In this document: one piece after another, positions 1 to 4,899 of the stretch | Layout: each line of letters starts with the position of its first letter | Position numbering within the stretch: position 1 is the stretch's first letter | The notes under the pieces: generated by a model | What the model saw: the letters and a program-made list of their open reading frames with translations, nothing else | Databases searched by the model: none | Told to the model about the DNA's origin: nothing | Position numbers and translations under genes: made by a program | Assembly: GCF_035818635.1 (NCBI RefSeq) | Contig: NZ_JAYLLH010000062.1 | Coordinates: 1-5,800 of the forward strand | From: Mesobacterium_A hydrothermale | Lineage (GTDB): Bacteria; Pseudomonadota; Alphaproteobacteria; Rhodobacterales; Rhodobacteraceae | Length of the DNA stretch: 5,800 bases | Reading direction: 5' to 3'

Positions 1-408
1 CGTTTGGCGGGCAGACCCCAACGACATCATCGCCGCAAGAAATCGAGGGTTCCAAATGTTGGATTCAATCCACTAGAAGCGGGCGAAGCAATACCGTCCG
101 ATCTGGCAAGGTGGCTTGGCGGGGCAATCGCGTACGCCAACGAAGACCCCAAAGTGTTTCTGCAAAGGTTGGGCCTTGCTTCGGGACGCGGCCCAAAAGC
201 GCGTGATCCGAACGCATGGAAGACATGGGGACGTCGCGTATGCGAACTCGAAGACAAAGGCGTAGACCCCGAAGACGCGCTTGCGCAGGTCTTGGCCGAA
301 AGCGATGATGGCCGCGACGAAAAGCTGAAACGAACGCAACTACAGAATTTGCGGAACAAGTATCGGCAGGTATGGCAGGACGCACACATTGGCGGAAATC
401 AAGACTAA
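1..408 (+). CDS. Hypothetical basic protein, possibly 5'-truncated by the window edge
   Basis: I do not recognise this protein. The frame is open from the first base, so the gene may begin upstream. The first possible start inside the window is TTG at 4, giving 134 residues, but too little upstream sequence is present to judge a ribosome binding site. Residues 3-15 are very rich in Arg/His/Lys. Residues 31-62 contain a short helical stretch ending in RLGL, followed by Gly/Arg/Lys (GRGPK). Residues 85-125 look helical and highly charged. No cysteine pair, membrane segment or enzymatic motif is visible; the protein could bind nucleic acid, but this is only composition. It overlaps the next gene by 20 bases, which suggests co-transcription. 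Codon use (GAA-rich, frequent CGC/GCC) matches the following genes. That it is a real gene is fairly secure; its function and true start are unknown. Confidence 0.65.
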   Translation, partial: RLAGRPQRHHRRKKSRVPNVGFNPLEAGEAIPSDLARWLGGAIAYANEDPKVFLQRLGLASGRGPKARDPNAWKTWGRRVCELEDKGVDPEDALAQVLAESDDGRDEKLKRTQLQNLRNKYRQVWQDAHIGGNQD

Positions 409-1045
409 GCTATTCCAAAAGAACTTCACCACTTCGCCGCGCCGAATCTCACCGGCAATCCTTTCGCTCTGTCAGGAAATCAATGCTGACGCGGAACCTG
501 TCGTGGTGCCGGTCAAACCCGATACCGGGGCAATTCCTTCGGAGTGTTTCTACAACGTCACCGAACGAATAAAGCGCGATGGCGGCAGTATGGTCTATGG
601 CTGGACGATTTGGGAATGGTCGCGCGTTTTTATCGAAGCCGAACACCATGCAGTGTGGGAAAAGGACGGCGAACTACTCGACATAACGCCCAAGGAAAAC
701 CGCGAACGAAAGATCGTGTTCTTGCCCGACCCAAACGCAGACTACGACTTTGAAGGCAACCGACGTCGCATCAACGTAAAACGAAGCCTTGGCCGGTTTG
801 CCAGCGTAGACAAGTGGATAGCGGCGACAGACGCCTTTCAACAGGCCGTCGAAGACAACTCCGTTGGACGGCTCGCGCATTTCGATCCAATGGTGATGCA
901 GGCCCATCAACAAGCGATGATGGACGCATGGGCCGAAGTCGTGTTGGACTTAGCCTACGAAACCAAGCCCCGTGATCGGTGCATTTGTGCCAGCGGATTG
1001 GAATTCCGCAAGTGTTGTTCGAAGCTTATCCGGATCCAAACATAG
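389..1045 (+). CDS. SEC-C zinc-motif protein with putative papain/transglutaminase-like core
   Basis: The 218-aa protein ends in a textbook SEC-C motif: C198-x-C200-x-S-G-x3-F-x2-C209-C210. SEC-C modules bind zinc and are found at the SecA C-terminus and in many stand-alone bacterial and phage proteins. The body (about residues 50-115) has a single C53, then GG at 65-66, YGW at 70-72, AEHHAVW at 84-90 and LLDITP at 96-101. The order Cys ... HAxW-like ... D-x-T resembles papain-like transglutaminase folds, so C53, H87 and D98 could form a catalytic triad. That is inference; a non-enzymatic role is possible. There is no signal peptide or membrane helix, so it is probably cytoplasmic. The TTG start at 389 is chosen because AGGA (377-380) lies 8 bases upstream and no better in-frame start exists nearby. 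The 20-base overlap with the preceding gene implies translational coupling. Confidence 0.75.
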   Translation: MAEIKTKLFQKNFTTSPRRISPAILSLCQEINADAEPVVVPVKPDTGAIPSECFYNVTERIKRDGGSMVYGWTIWEWSRVFIEAEHHAVWEKDGELLDITPKENRERKIVFLPDPNADYDFEGNRRRINVKRSLGRFASVDKWIAATDAFQQAVEDNSVGRLAHFDPMVMQAHQQAMMDAWAEVVLDLAYETKPRDRCICASGLEFRKCCSKLIRIQT

Positions 1046-1105
1046 GGGCGCGGCTGTCTGCCACCAATTCAGCGCCTTTGCTGGCAGGCTCTACCGGAAA
1101 ACGCT

Positions 1106-1143
1106 GGCATTCGTTGGGGCTATCAGAAACCCGAAGGAATGCC
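1106..1143 (+). promoter_or_regulatory. Hairpin enclosing the ribosome binding site of the AlpA-like gene
   Basis: GGCATTC (1106-1112) is perfectly complementary to GAATGCC (1137-1143). Inside it, TT/AA (1114-1115 with 1134-1135) and GGG/CCC (1117-1119 with 1130-1132) can also pair, leaving a loop at 1120-1129. The AAGGA Shine-Dalgarno sequence (1134-1138), 8 bases before the ATG at 1147, falls in the 3' arm. The structure could limit translation of the regulator, or the inverted repeat could be an operator in DNA. The rest of the 101-base gap (1046-1105) shows no gene. Confidence 0.5.
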
Positions 1144-1146
1144 GAC

Positions 1147-1410
1147 ATGACCGCTCATGCCACTACACCCGAAGCCCCGTCGTATGTTCGACCGAAGGAC
1201 GCGTGCCGCCAACTTGGCGGAATGGGGCTTTCGACGCTCTATGCCCACATTGACCGGGGCATGTTTCCAAAGCCCGTGGCGTTGTCACGCCGCTTCGTCG
1301 TATTTCCCCAAGAGGAAGTGACCGCAGTTATCAACGCGCGGTTGGCCGGAAAGAATGACGACGAAGTTCGCCAGCTTGTCGCGGAACTCATGGAAAAGCG
1401 CAGCGCCTAA
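1147..1410 (+). CDS. AlpA-family (MerR/excisionase-like HTH) transcriptional regulator
   Basis: This 87-aa protein has the compact winged-helix pattern of phage AlpA/excisionase regulators. Residues 13-34 (YVRPKDACRQLGG...STLYAHI) give the helix-turn-helix: S29-T30-L31-Y32 start the recognition helix. They are followed by the typical RGMFPKPVAL turn/wing (37-46) and a basic strand (RRFVVFPQEEV, 48-58) leading to a C-terminal helix. AlpA proteins bind DNA in prophages and satellites, activating or repressing integrase and replication genes, or act as recombination directionality factors. The ATG at 1147 is preferred over upstream in-frame starts (for example 979) because AAGGA lies 8 bases before it, the family begins here, and the longer version would overlap the SEC-C gene. 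It precedes the ATPase gene, as regulators often precede replication genes in satellites. Which genes it controls cannot be seen. Confidence 0.82.
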   Translation: MTAHATTPEAPSYVRPKDACRQLGGMGLSTLYAHIDRGMFPKPVALSRRFVVFPQEEVTAVINARLAGKNDDEVRQLVAELMEKRSA

Positions 1411-1413
1411 ATC

Positions 1414-1434
1414 TGGCGGACGTATGTTCCGCCA
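1414..1434 (+). terminator. Hairpin after the AlpA-like gene, possible terminator or operator
   Basis: TGGCGGA (1414-1420) and TCCGCCA (1428-1434) form a perfect 7-bp stem with a 7-base loop, starting 4 bases after the stop codon. The following T run is short (AGTTTG), so termination would be weak, and the palindrome might instead be a protein binding site. The rest of the gap to 1532 is relatively A-rich (about 1450-1472) and contains a second short inverted repeat, TGCGT/ACGCA (1490-1494 with 1506-1510). A promoter for the ATPase gene probably lies here, but I see no convincing -35/-10 pair. Confidence 0.45.
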
Positions 1435-1532
1435 AGTTTGCGCATCGAACTTAAGCAAAAACAACGAACTAGCGTGACTTTTGGCGCGTTGCGTCGTGCC
1501 TACTCACGCACTACTAACAGGCGCACCGAAGA

Positions 1533-2957
1533 ATGGCCCGAAATCCATATCAGAAACCCCCAGGACTTCTAGGCGAGTTTGCCGACTACATCTATGCAGC
1601 TTCGCCGCGTCCCGTCGCTGAAATCGCGTTGGCAGGGGCCATAGGGTTTATGGCCGGGGTATGCGGACGGGCCTACAACGTGTCCGGCACCGGACTGAAC
1701 CAGTACGTGTTGTTCGTAGCCAAGACCGGCACCGGCAAGAGTGCCCCGCGCGGCGCGATCAACAGATTCATGGCGCACGCCCAAAGCGACGCATGGCATG
1801 TGGGCAATATCCCGAACGCGATGCCGAACTTGTCGGAGTACATCGGCCCCGGCGAATTTTCGTCCGGGCAAGCCCTGCTTAAGCAATTCGGACGGTCGCG
1901 TAGCTTCGTGTCCATCTTGGGCGAGTTTGGGTTGACCATGAAACGGTTGACGCATCCCCGAGCGTCGTCGTCGGAAATCATGCTTCGGAGGGTGCTACTC
2001 GACCTATACGATATGAGCGGCCAAGGTCAGTTGCTACAGCCTATGGTGTACAGCGACGCGGCGAAGAACACAGAGGCGACGGAAAGCCCCGCAATCACGA
2101 TCCTTTGCGAAAGCACGCCGGAAACGATCTACGGACAGTTGGACGAAAGCCTTATCGCAGATGGTCTATTGCCGCGTTTCTTGACCGTGACCTATGCAGG
2201 ACCGCGCCCCAAGCAAAGCGTGACGCACTACGCCGCCTTGCCCACAAGCGACATGATGCACAGGTTCGCCGCGCTGTTTCAGAAGGTGGCCTATCTCAAC
2301 TCTCACAACGCGGTCGAACACGTTCAAGTCGCCGCAGACGCGCACGCGTTCATTGGGCCGCAAGGCGAAGTAGACACCTACGCAGACGACCAAATCAACG
2401 CACCGGGACAACTTTCCGCAGTGTCGGAACTGTGGAACCGCGCCCATCTGAAGGCGCTCAAGCTGGCGGCTCTAGTCGCCGTGGGGGAGAACCCCGAAGC
2501 ACCAATGGTCACTCTTGCCAACGCGCATTGGGCGTACGGGATCGTCAAAGCGGGGATCGAAGACCTTGCCCACAGGTTTGAGGCCGGGGAAGTAGGCGAC
2601 CAATCGCGGTCGGAAACCGTGCAGGTCCAGAAGGTGCGCGAAGTCTGTCTGGACTACATGACGAAGCCTTGGGCCGAAATATCCAAGTACAACGTCGGAC
2701 GCCCCGAATACCATGAACGCCGCATTATCCCTTGGAGTTATCTTGCGAAGCGCCTGTCGAATGTGGCGGCATTCAAGGGTGGATATCGGCGCAAAATTGA
2801 CGAAGCCATGTTGTATCTGCGGGACTGTGGCGAATTCTGCGAGATACCCAAGATGCAGATACCGAAAAAGGTCAACTCGCAAGCGCGGTATTTCATCGCC
2901 GGGGACGAACACGAAATCTTCCGAAACAACCCATTCGCCGGACTTTTCGACGAATGA
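1533..2957 (+). CDS. DUF3987-like P-loop ATPase, probable replication helicase/initiator
   Basis: This 474-aa protein opens with a PPGLLGEFADYIY...RPVAEIALAGAIGFMAG region typical of DUF3987-type phage and island replication proteins. The ATP-binding core follows. Walker A is AKTGTGKS (63-70), in which the first Gly of the classical GxxxxGKS is Ala but K69 and S70 are intact. SILGEFG (127-133) is a Walker B strand with E131, ITILCEST (188-195) is a sensor-like strand, and GLLPRF (211-216) carries a likely arginine finger, R215. About residues 395-440 look like a winged helix (IPWSYLAKRL...DEAMLYLRDCGEFCEI) suited to DNA binding. No primase domain is visible, and 474 residues suit a stand-alone ATPase. 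The expected role is unwinding or melting DNA at the element's origin, and the repeat-rich region immediately downstream supports that. The ATG start has only a weak ribosome binding site (CAGG at 1518-1521) but precedes the conserved N-terminus. Family assignment is from motif memory, not a search. Confidence 0.75.
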   Translation: MARNPYQKPPGLLGEFADYIYAASPRPVAEIALAGAIGFMAGVCGRAYNVSGTGLNQYVLFVAKTGTGKSAPRGAINRFMAHAQSDAWHVGNIPNAMPNLSEYIGPGEFSSGQALLKQFGRSRSFVSILGEFGLTMKRLTHPRASSSEIMLRRVLLDLYDMSGQGQLLQPMVYSDAAKNTEATESPAITILCESTPETIYGQLDESLIADGLLPRFLTVTYAGPRPKQSVTHYAALPTSDMMHRFAALFQKVAYLNSHNAVEHVQVAADAHAFIGPQGEVDTYADDQINAPGQLSAVSELWNRAHLKALKLAALVAVGENPEAPMVTLANAHWAYGIVKAGIEDLAHRFEAGEVGDQSRSETVQVQKVREVCLDYMTKPWAEISKYNVGRPEYHERRIIPWSYLAKRLSNVAAFKGGYRRKIDEAMLYLRDCGEFCEIPKMQIPKKVNSQARYFIAGDEHEIFRNNPFAGLFDE

Positions 2958-2967
2958 CCCGGCGCGG

Positions 2968-3041
2968 TTCTAAGCCTCTAAAGGCATTAAAAGGGTTAAG
3001 CAATTGATATAAGTAGATTTCTAAGTTCTGACGTTCTAAGG
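2968..3041 (+). repeat. Direct TTCTAAG repeats (left iteron cluster)
   Basis: Exact TTCTAAG heptamers occur at 2968-2974, 3019-3025 and 3034-3040. A degenerate unit (TTCTGACG, 3026-3033) sits exactly between the last two, so 3019-3041 reads as three head-to-tail units of 7-8 bases. This spacing is typical of iterons or closely spaced protein binding sites. Confidence 0.7.
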
Positions 3042-3089
3042 CAAGAGACACAAATGCACCCGCGCCAAGACACAGGATTTTTGCCTTTA

Positions 3090-3112
3090 CTTAGAACCTT
3101 AGAATATTAGAA
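3090..3112 (-). repeat. Inverted CTTAGAA repeats (right iteron cluster)
   Basis: CTTAGAA, the reverse complement of the left cluster's unit, occurs exactly at 3090-3096 and 3098-3104. A one-mismatch copy, ATTAGAA, follows at 3106-3112, giving three units with an 8-base period. Further degenerate copies lie at 3172-3178 (CTCAGAA) and, in the other orientation, 3179-3185 (CTCTAAG). The cluster is oriented opposite to the one at 2968-3041, with about 50 bases between them. Confidence 0.72.
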
Positions 3113-3198
3113 GTAGTATATATTATTGTTGTATTTCAGTTAGTTGTGCGAGTTTTCTCTTCTGATCCTACCTCAGAACTCTAAGAAAGGACGACGCC

Positions 3199-3249
3199 AT
3201 GCAATTCACACTTGTTCCAAGCGAAGTATTCCGCAGGCAGCTATCGTAG
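3199..3249 (+). CDS. 16-aa mini-ORF (possible leader peptide)
   Basis: ATG at 3199 to TAG at 3247 encodes MQFTLVPSEVFRRQLS. It is preceded by an excellent ribosome binding site (AAGAAAGGAC, 3184-3193, ending 5 bases before the ATG) that closely matches the one before the 57-aa gene downstream (AGAAAGGAC, 3263-3271). It lies 29 bases upstream of that gene. It could be a leader peptide that couples or regulates downstream translation, or the remnant of a once longer gene. There are no runs of one amino acid that would suggest classical attenuation. The start signal is clear; biological relevance is uncertain. Confidence 0.35.
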   Translation: MQFTLVPSEVFRRQLS

Positions 3250-3278
3250 CCTGTGGGCAAATAGAAAGGACCAACGAC

Positions 3279-3452
3279 ATGAAGAACCGCGCAATTGAAG
3301 GCGTAGGCGAAGTGCCAACTCCGAATGACGTGATCCGCGAACTATGGCGGCGTGTTCAAGAAACGAAGGACGACAAAGTTGCGTTCAAGGGTATGGAAGA
3401 AATCTTGAAGTGGCAGAAGATGCGCGACCAAGGCGGGTCAGGAAGGGCTTGA
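3279..3452 (+). CDS. Small hypothetical helical protein (57 aa)
   Basis: I do not recognise a named family. The 57-aa product is acidic/basic mixed and almost entirely helical from residue 14. The segment NDVIRELWRRVQETKDDKVAFKGMEEILKWQKMRD (16-50) looks like two amphipathic helices and ends in a Gly/Ser-rich tail (QGGSGRA). There is no cysteine, membrane segment or catalytic motif. The ATG at 3279 is chosen over the longer in-frame start at 3144 because AGAAAGGAC (3263-3271) sits 7 bases upstream, and because the extension would run through the mini-ORF and AT-rich region. It is the first substantial gene after the candidate origin and may head a polycistronic message. Such short helical proteins are common in phages and satellites as DNA-binding or adaptor proteins, but no role can be assigned here. 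Confidence 0.6.
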   Translation: MKNRAIEGVGEVPTPNDVIRELWRRVQETKDDKVAFKGMEEILKWQKMRDQGGSGRA

Positions 3453-3562
3453 AGGGCGAACCCCAATCGCGCTTTTCGGCGCATTTGGACGCATGGCGGA
3501 AACCTTTTCCCCCAACTGTCCTTGAAAACAGGCGCATTATCGCATCGCAGTTGTTCTACTAA
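3449..3562 (+). CDS. Possible 37-aa protein overlapping the 57-aa gene (TTGA overlap)
   Basis: A TTG at 3449 overlaps the TGA stop of the preceding gene (TTGA) and opens a 37-codon frame ending in TAA at 3560. The product is basic, with the stretch RFSAHLDAWRKPFPPTVLENRRIIASQLFY (8-37), which looks protein-like rather than like a random shadow. A GGAAGGG sequence (3441-3447) is present, but only 1 base separates it from the TTG, which is too close for an ideal ribosome binding site; coupling through the stop/start overlap would be needed. The frame is also open upstream to 3344, inside the 57-aa gene. It may be a small coupled gene, or no gene at all. Confidence 0.3.
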   Translation: MKGEPQSRFSAHLDAWRKPFPPTVLENRRIIASQLFY

Positions 3563-3733
3563 CTTTCTACGCACAAATCGAAGCGTGCATATGGTCGAAG
3601 GCGACGATTTGGTTCTACGGTTTTCTTGCGTATTCACGCATGTTGAATTCGTTTGACCCGGTGGAAATGATCCGCGCTATCTGGCGTTAAAGCGCCCCTA
3701 GCTGGCGCGATTTTCCAGCCCGAAGCCGGTCAA
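3563..3733. other. Intergenic stretch without a convincing gene
   Basis: If the 37-aa frame is not a gene, the empty stretch runs from 3453 and is about 280 bases. I see two very short frames (3591-3656, 22 codons including stop; 3640-3690, 17 codons including stop), but neither has a ribosome binding site. The only structure noted is the hairpin at 3692-3708. The sequence is less GC-rich (GGTTCTACGGTTTTCTTGCG) than the coding parts. It could be the decayed remnant of a gene or carry the promoter for the 80-aa gene, but no clear promoter was found. Confidence 0.4.
3692..3714 (+). terminator. Weak hairpin with short T run, tentative terminator
   Basis: GCGCC (3692-3696) pairs with GGCGC (3704-3708) around a 7-base loop and is followed by GATTTT (3709-3714). 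The stem is only 5 bp and the T run 4, so it would be inefficient. It sits 20 bases before the next ATG and might separate the small-gene units. Confidence 0.25.
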
Positions 3734-3976
3734 ATGCTCGCACCCATTGACGAAACCGACGAACCTACCTCCCCCTCGCAAAAGCGGGTCCGTGCCCCGT
3801 TGCGCAATATCCACGAAGTAAGGGCCGAATTGGTCAAGGTGTATCGTGAAGCGAGAGGGGCCAAGCTGTCCATCGAATCTGCTTCGAAGCTTTGCTTTAT
3901 CCTCACTCAGATTGCGAAGATCACCGAAACGACAGATTTGGCCCAACGCATCGAAAAATTGGAGCAAGGCCAGTGA
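3734..3976 (+). CDS. Hypothetical 80-aa helical protein, prophage type
   Basis: The N-terminal 20 residues are probably disordered (acidic, then QKRVRAP). Residues 26-42 (IHEVRAELVKVYREARG) form an amphipathic helix, residues 44-63 (KLSIESASKLCFILTQIAKI) a second, and residues 66-78 (TTDLAQRIEKLEQ) a short coiled coil. The pattern 'vR.EL..VYR.aR.G.l....as+L...L..I.k..E..DL..RI..LE' is one I recall from short uncharacterised proteins in alphaproteobacterial prophages, often just before packaging genes. No function is known to me. The ATG start has only a weak GAAG upstream. The gene ends in a GTGA overlap with the next gene, whose ribosome binding site lies within this gene's last codons, so the two are almost certainly co-translated and may act together. 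No terminase follows, unlike the arrangement I remember. Confidence 0.7.
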   Translation: MLAPIDETDEPTSPSQKRVRAPLRNIHEVRAELVKVYREARGAKLSIESASKLCFILTQIAKITETTDLAQRIEKLEQGQ

Positions 3977-4197
3977 CGCGGGCACTGGCAGCACGGGTGA
4001 AGCGCCTAGAGCAACGCAGCGAACCGCCGCGCCGCATTCAAAGCGCCGCCGTGTATTTCGACCCCGAAACCGACCGCATTCTGACGCCGCAGCCACTTCC
4101 CAAGAAAATCATGCTCGTGCCGCGTTGGGCGTCGGACGAAGCGTGGGCCGAAGCCGCAATCGAGCAACAAACCCGCCTTATCAATTCAGCCGCATAG
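3973..4197 (+). CDS. Hypothetical 74-aa protein, partner of the 80-aa protein
   Basis: GTG at 3973 overlaps the previous stop (GTGA), with GGAG (3961-3964) 8 bases upstream; this is better than the longer in-frame start at 3892. The protein starts with a short coiled-coil helix (LAARVKRLEQR, 5-15), then an extended part with a YFDPETDRIL segment (28-37) and a proline-rich PQPLPKK (39-45). It ends in a Trp-containing acidic helix, WASDEAWAEAAIEQQTRLI (52-70). No enzymatic motif is visible. Its LE-containing helix resembles the end of the 80-aa protein (RIEKLEQ versus RVKRLEQ), so the two could pair through it; this is inference. A ribosome binding site for the next gene overlaps its stop codon, continuing the polycistronic layout. 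Confidence 0.72.
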   Translation: MTRALAARVKRLEQRSEPPRRIQSAAVYFDPETDRILTPQPLPKKIMLVPRWASDEAWAEAAIEQQTRLINSAA

Positions 4198-4210
4198 AAG
4201 GACCGCAGCT

Positions 4211-4897
4211 ATGACCCTCTACCTTGTGAATACCCCCGCCGCAGAGAAGTTCTTGACCCTTGCCAACACCAACGCCGGGCGGCGTTCCATGCTTGGCGAC
4301 GCGGACAAGTTCAAGGGCATGGGTCAAGTTATCCGTGATGCCCATGACGTTCTGCAAAACGGCGTCGAACGCGCGATTGCCCTTGTCAACGACCGGACCC
4401 GAACGGACGTGGCGAAGCACGACGCCGCCAAGCGCATTGCCGAACACACGGCGAACCAATTGGCCGTCCAGCGCAACCAGCTTGCGCGGAAAGCCGAAAA
4501 CTTGATGCAGGACGGGCAGGCTATTGCCGACGCGTTCTTTGAAATGCGCAGCGAACGCGGGGCAATCGACGCACAGATTATCGCATGGGTCAAAGAGCAA
4601 TCCGCGAAGGACGGCGGCGTTGCCGAAATCCGCAAGACCGCGATGGAAGAACCGCAGCTTGCCGCCGTGATCTACAACGCGCCCAACTTCCTGTTGGGGA
4701 TCAACGCGAACTCGCACCAGAAAATGCGGCTGGACGTCGTAGAGAAACACGCCCCCAACGCATACAAGGCGATGGACCAAGGCGTTGAAATGCAAAGCCT
4801 TCTGTCGCGCTACGACAAGGCAATCGCCGGGGTGCATTCCAGCTTCTACAACCCGACCGTCGCAGCGCAAGCCGAAACGCACGTCGCGGTAGCCTGA
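4211..4897 (+). CDS. Hypothetical 228-aa alpha-helical protein
   Basis: I do not recognise a family. The start at 4211 is well supported by AGAAGGAC (4196-4203), 7 bases upstream. The protein is overwhelmingly helical. Residues 33-60 form one helix, and residues 62-112 are Ala/Gln/Arg/Glu-rich (RTDVAKHDAAKRIAEH..., NQLAVQRNQLARKAENL) and probably a long coiled coil. The C-terminal part includes an aromatic/hydrophobic patch (VIYNAPNFLLGI, 153-164) and a last helix (about 190-208) ending in a Tyr/Pro-containing tail. There is no signal peptide, cysteine or nucleotide-binding motif. The length and coiled-coil character would fit a structural, scaffold or adaptor protein, but nothing proves that. 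It ends 2 bases before the next ATG, so the two are likely coupled. Its glutamate codons are mostly GAA, like most genes here. Confidence 0.75.
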   Translation: MTLYLVNTPAAEKFLTLANTNAGRRSMLGDADKFKGMGQVIRDAHDVLQNGVERAIALVNDRTRTDVAKHDAAKRIAEHTANQLAVQRNQLARKAENLMQDGQAIADAFFEMRSERGAIDAQIIAWVKEQSAKDGGVAEIRKTAMEEPQLAAVIYNAPNFLLGINANSHQKMRLDVVEKHAPNAYKAMDQGVEMQSLLSRYDKAIAGVHSSFYNPTVAAQAETHVAVA

Positions 4898-4899
4898 CC

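Larger units (their letters stand above)
2958..3198. other. Candidate replication origin: AT-rich, iteron-bearing intergenic region
   Basis: About 240 bases without a gene separate the ATPase from the small-protein cassette. They are markedly AT-rich compared with everything around them. They contain repeated TTCTAAG heptamers in both orientations (listed separately), followed by a very AT-rich stretch at about 3105-3140 (TAGTATATATTATTGTTG), suitable as an unwinding element. Iterons plus an AT-rich segment next to a replication ATPase gene is the classical layout of a plasmid, phage or satellite origin. The alternative is a multi-site operator controlling the downstream genes; a TATATT (3119-3124) could serve as a -10 box, but no good -35 box is seen. 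Degenerate repeat-like fragments (CTCTAAAGG at 2976-2984, GGTTAAG at 2994-3000) occur at the left end. The function is inferred from architecture only. Confidence 0.55.

Noticed and set aside
372..572. Plus-strand 66-codon frame starting at ATG 372
   Set aside because: It lies inside the SEC-C gene in another frame; the product is Ser/Arg-rich without motif.
979..1146. N-terminal extension of the AlpA-like protein from an upstream ATG
   Set aside because: It would overlap the SEC-C gene, has no family resemblance, and the ATG at 1147 has its own ribosome binding site.
3054..3110. 18-codon ORF inside the iteron region
   Set aside because: It has a poor ribosome binding site and its codons are formed largely by the repeats themselves, so it is most likely chance.
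3526..3690. Frame reading a hydrophobic/aromatic sequence before the 80-aa gene (start only at ATG 3640)
   Set aside because: There is no start codon before 3640 and no ribosome binding site. It could be a gene remnant, but no reconstruction with neighbouring frames gives a recognisable protein.
4181..4882. Minus-strand open frame of 233 codons
   Set aside because: It lies exactly opposite the 228-aa gene, whose start has a strong ribosome binding site. Its His/Val/Gly-rich composition is the usual antisense shadow of GC-rich coding DNA.
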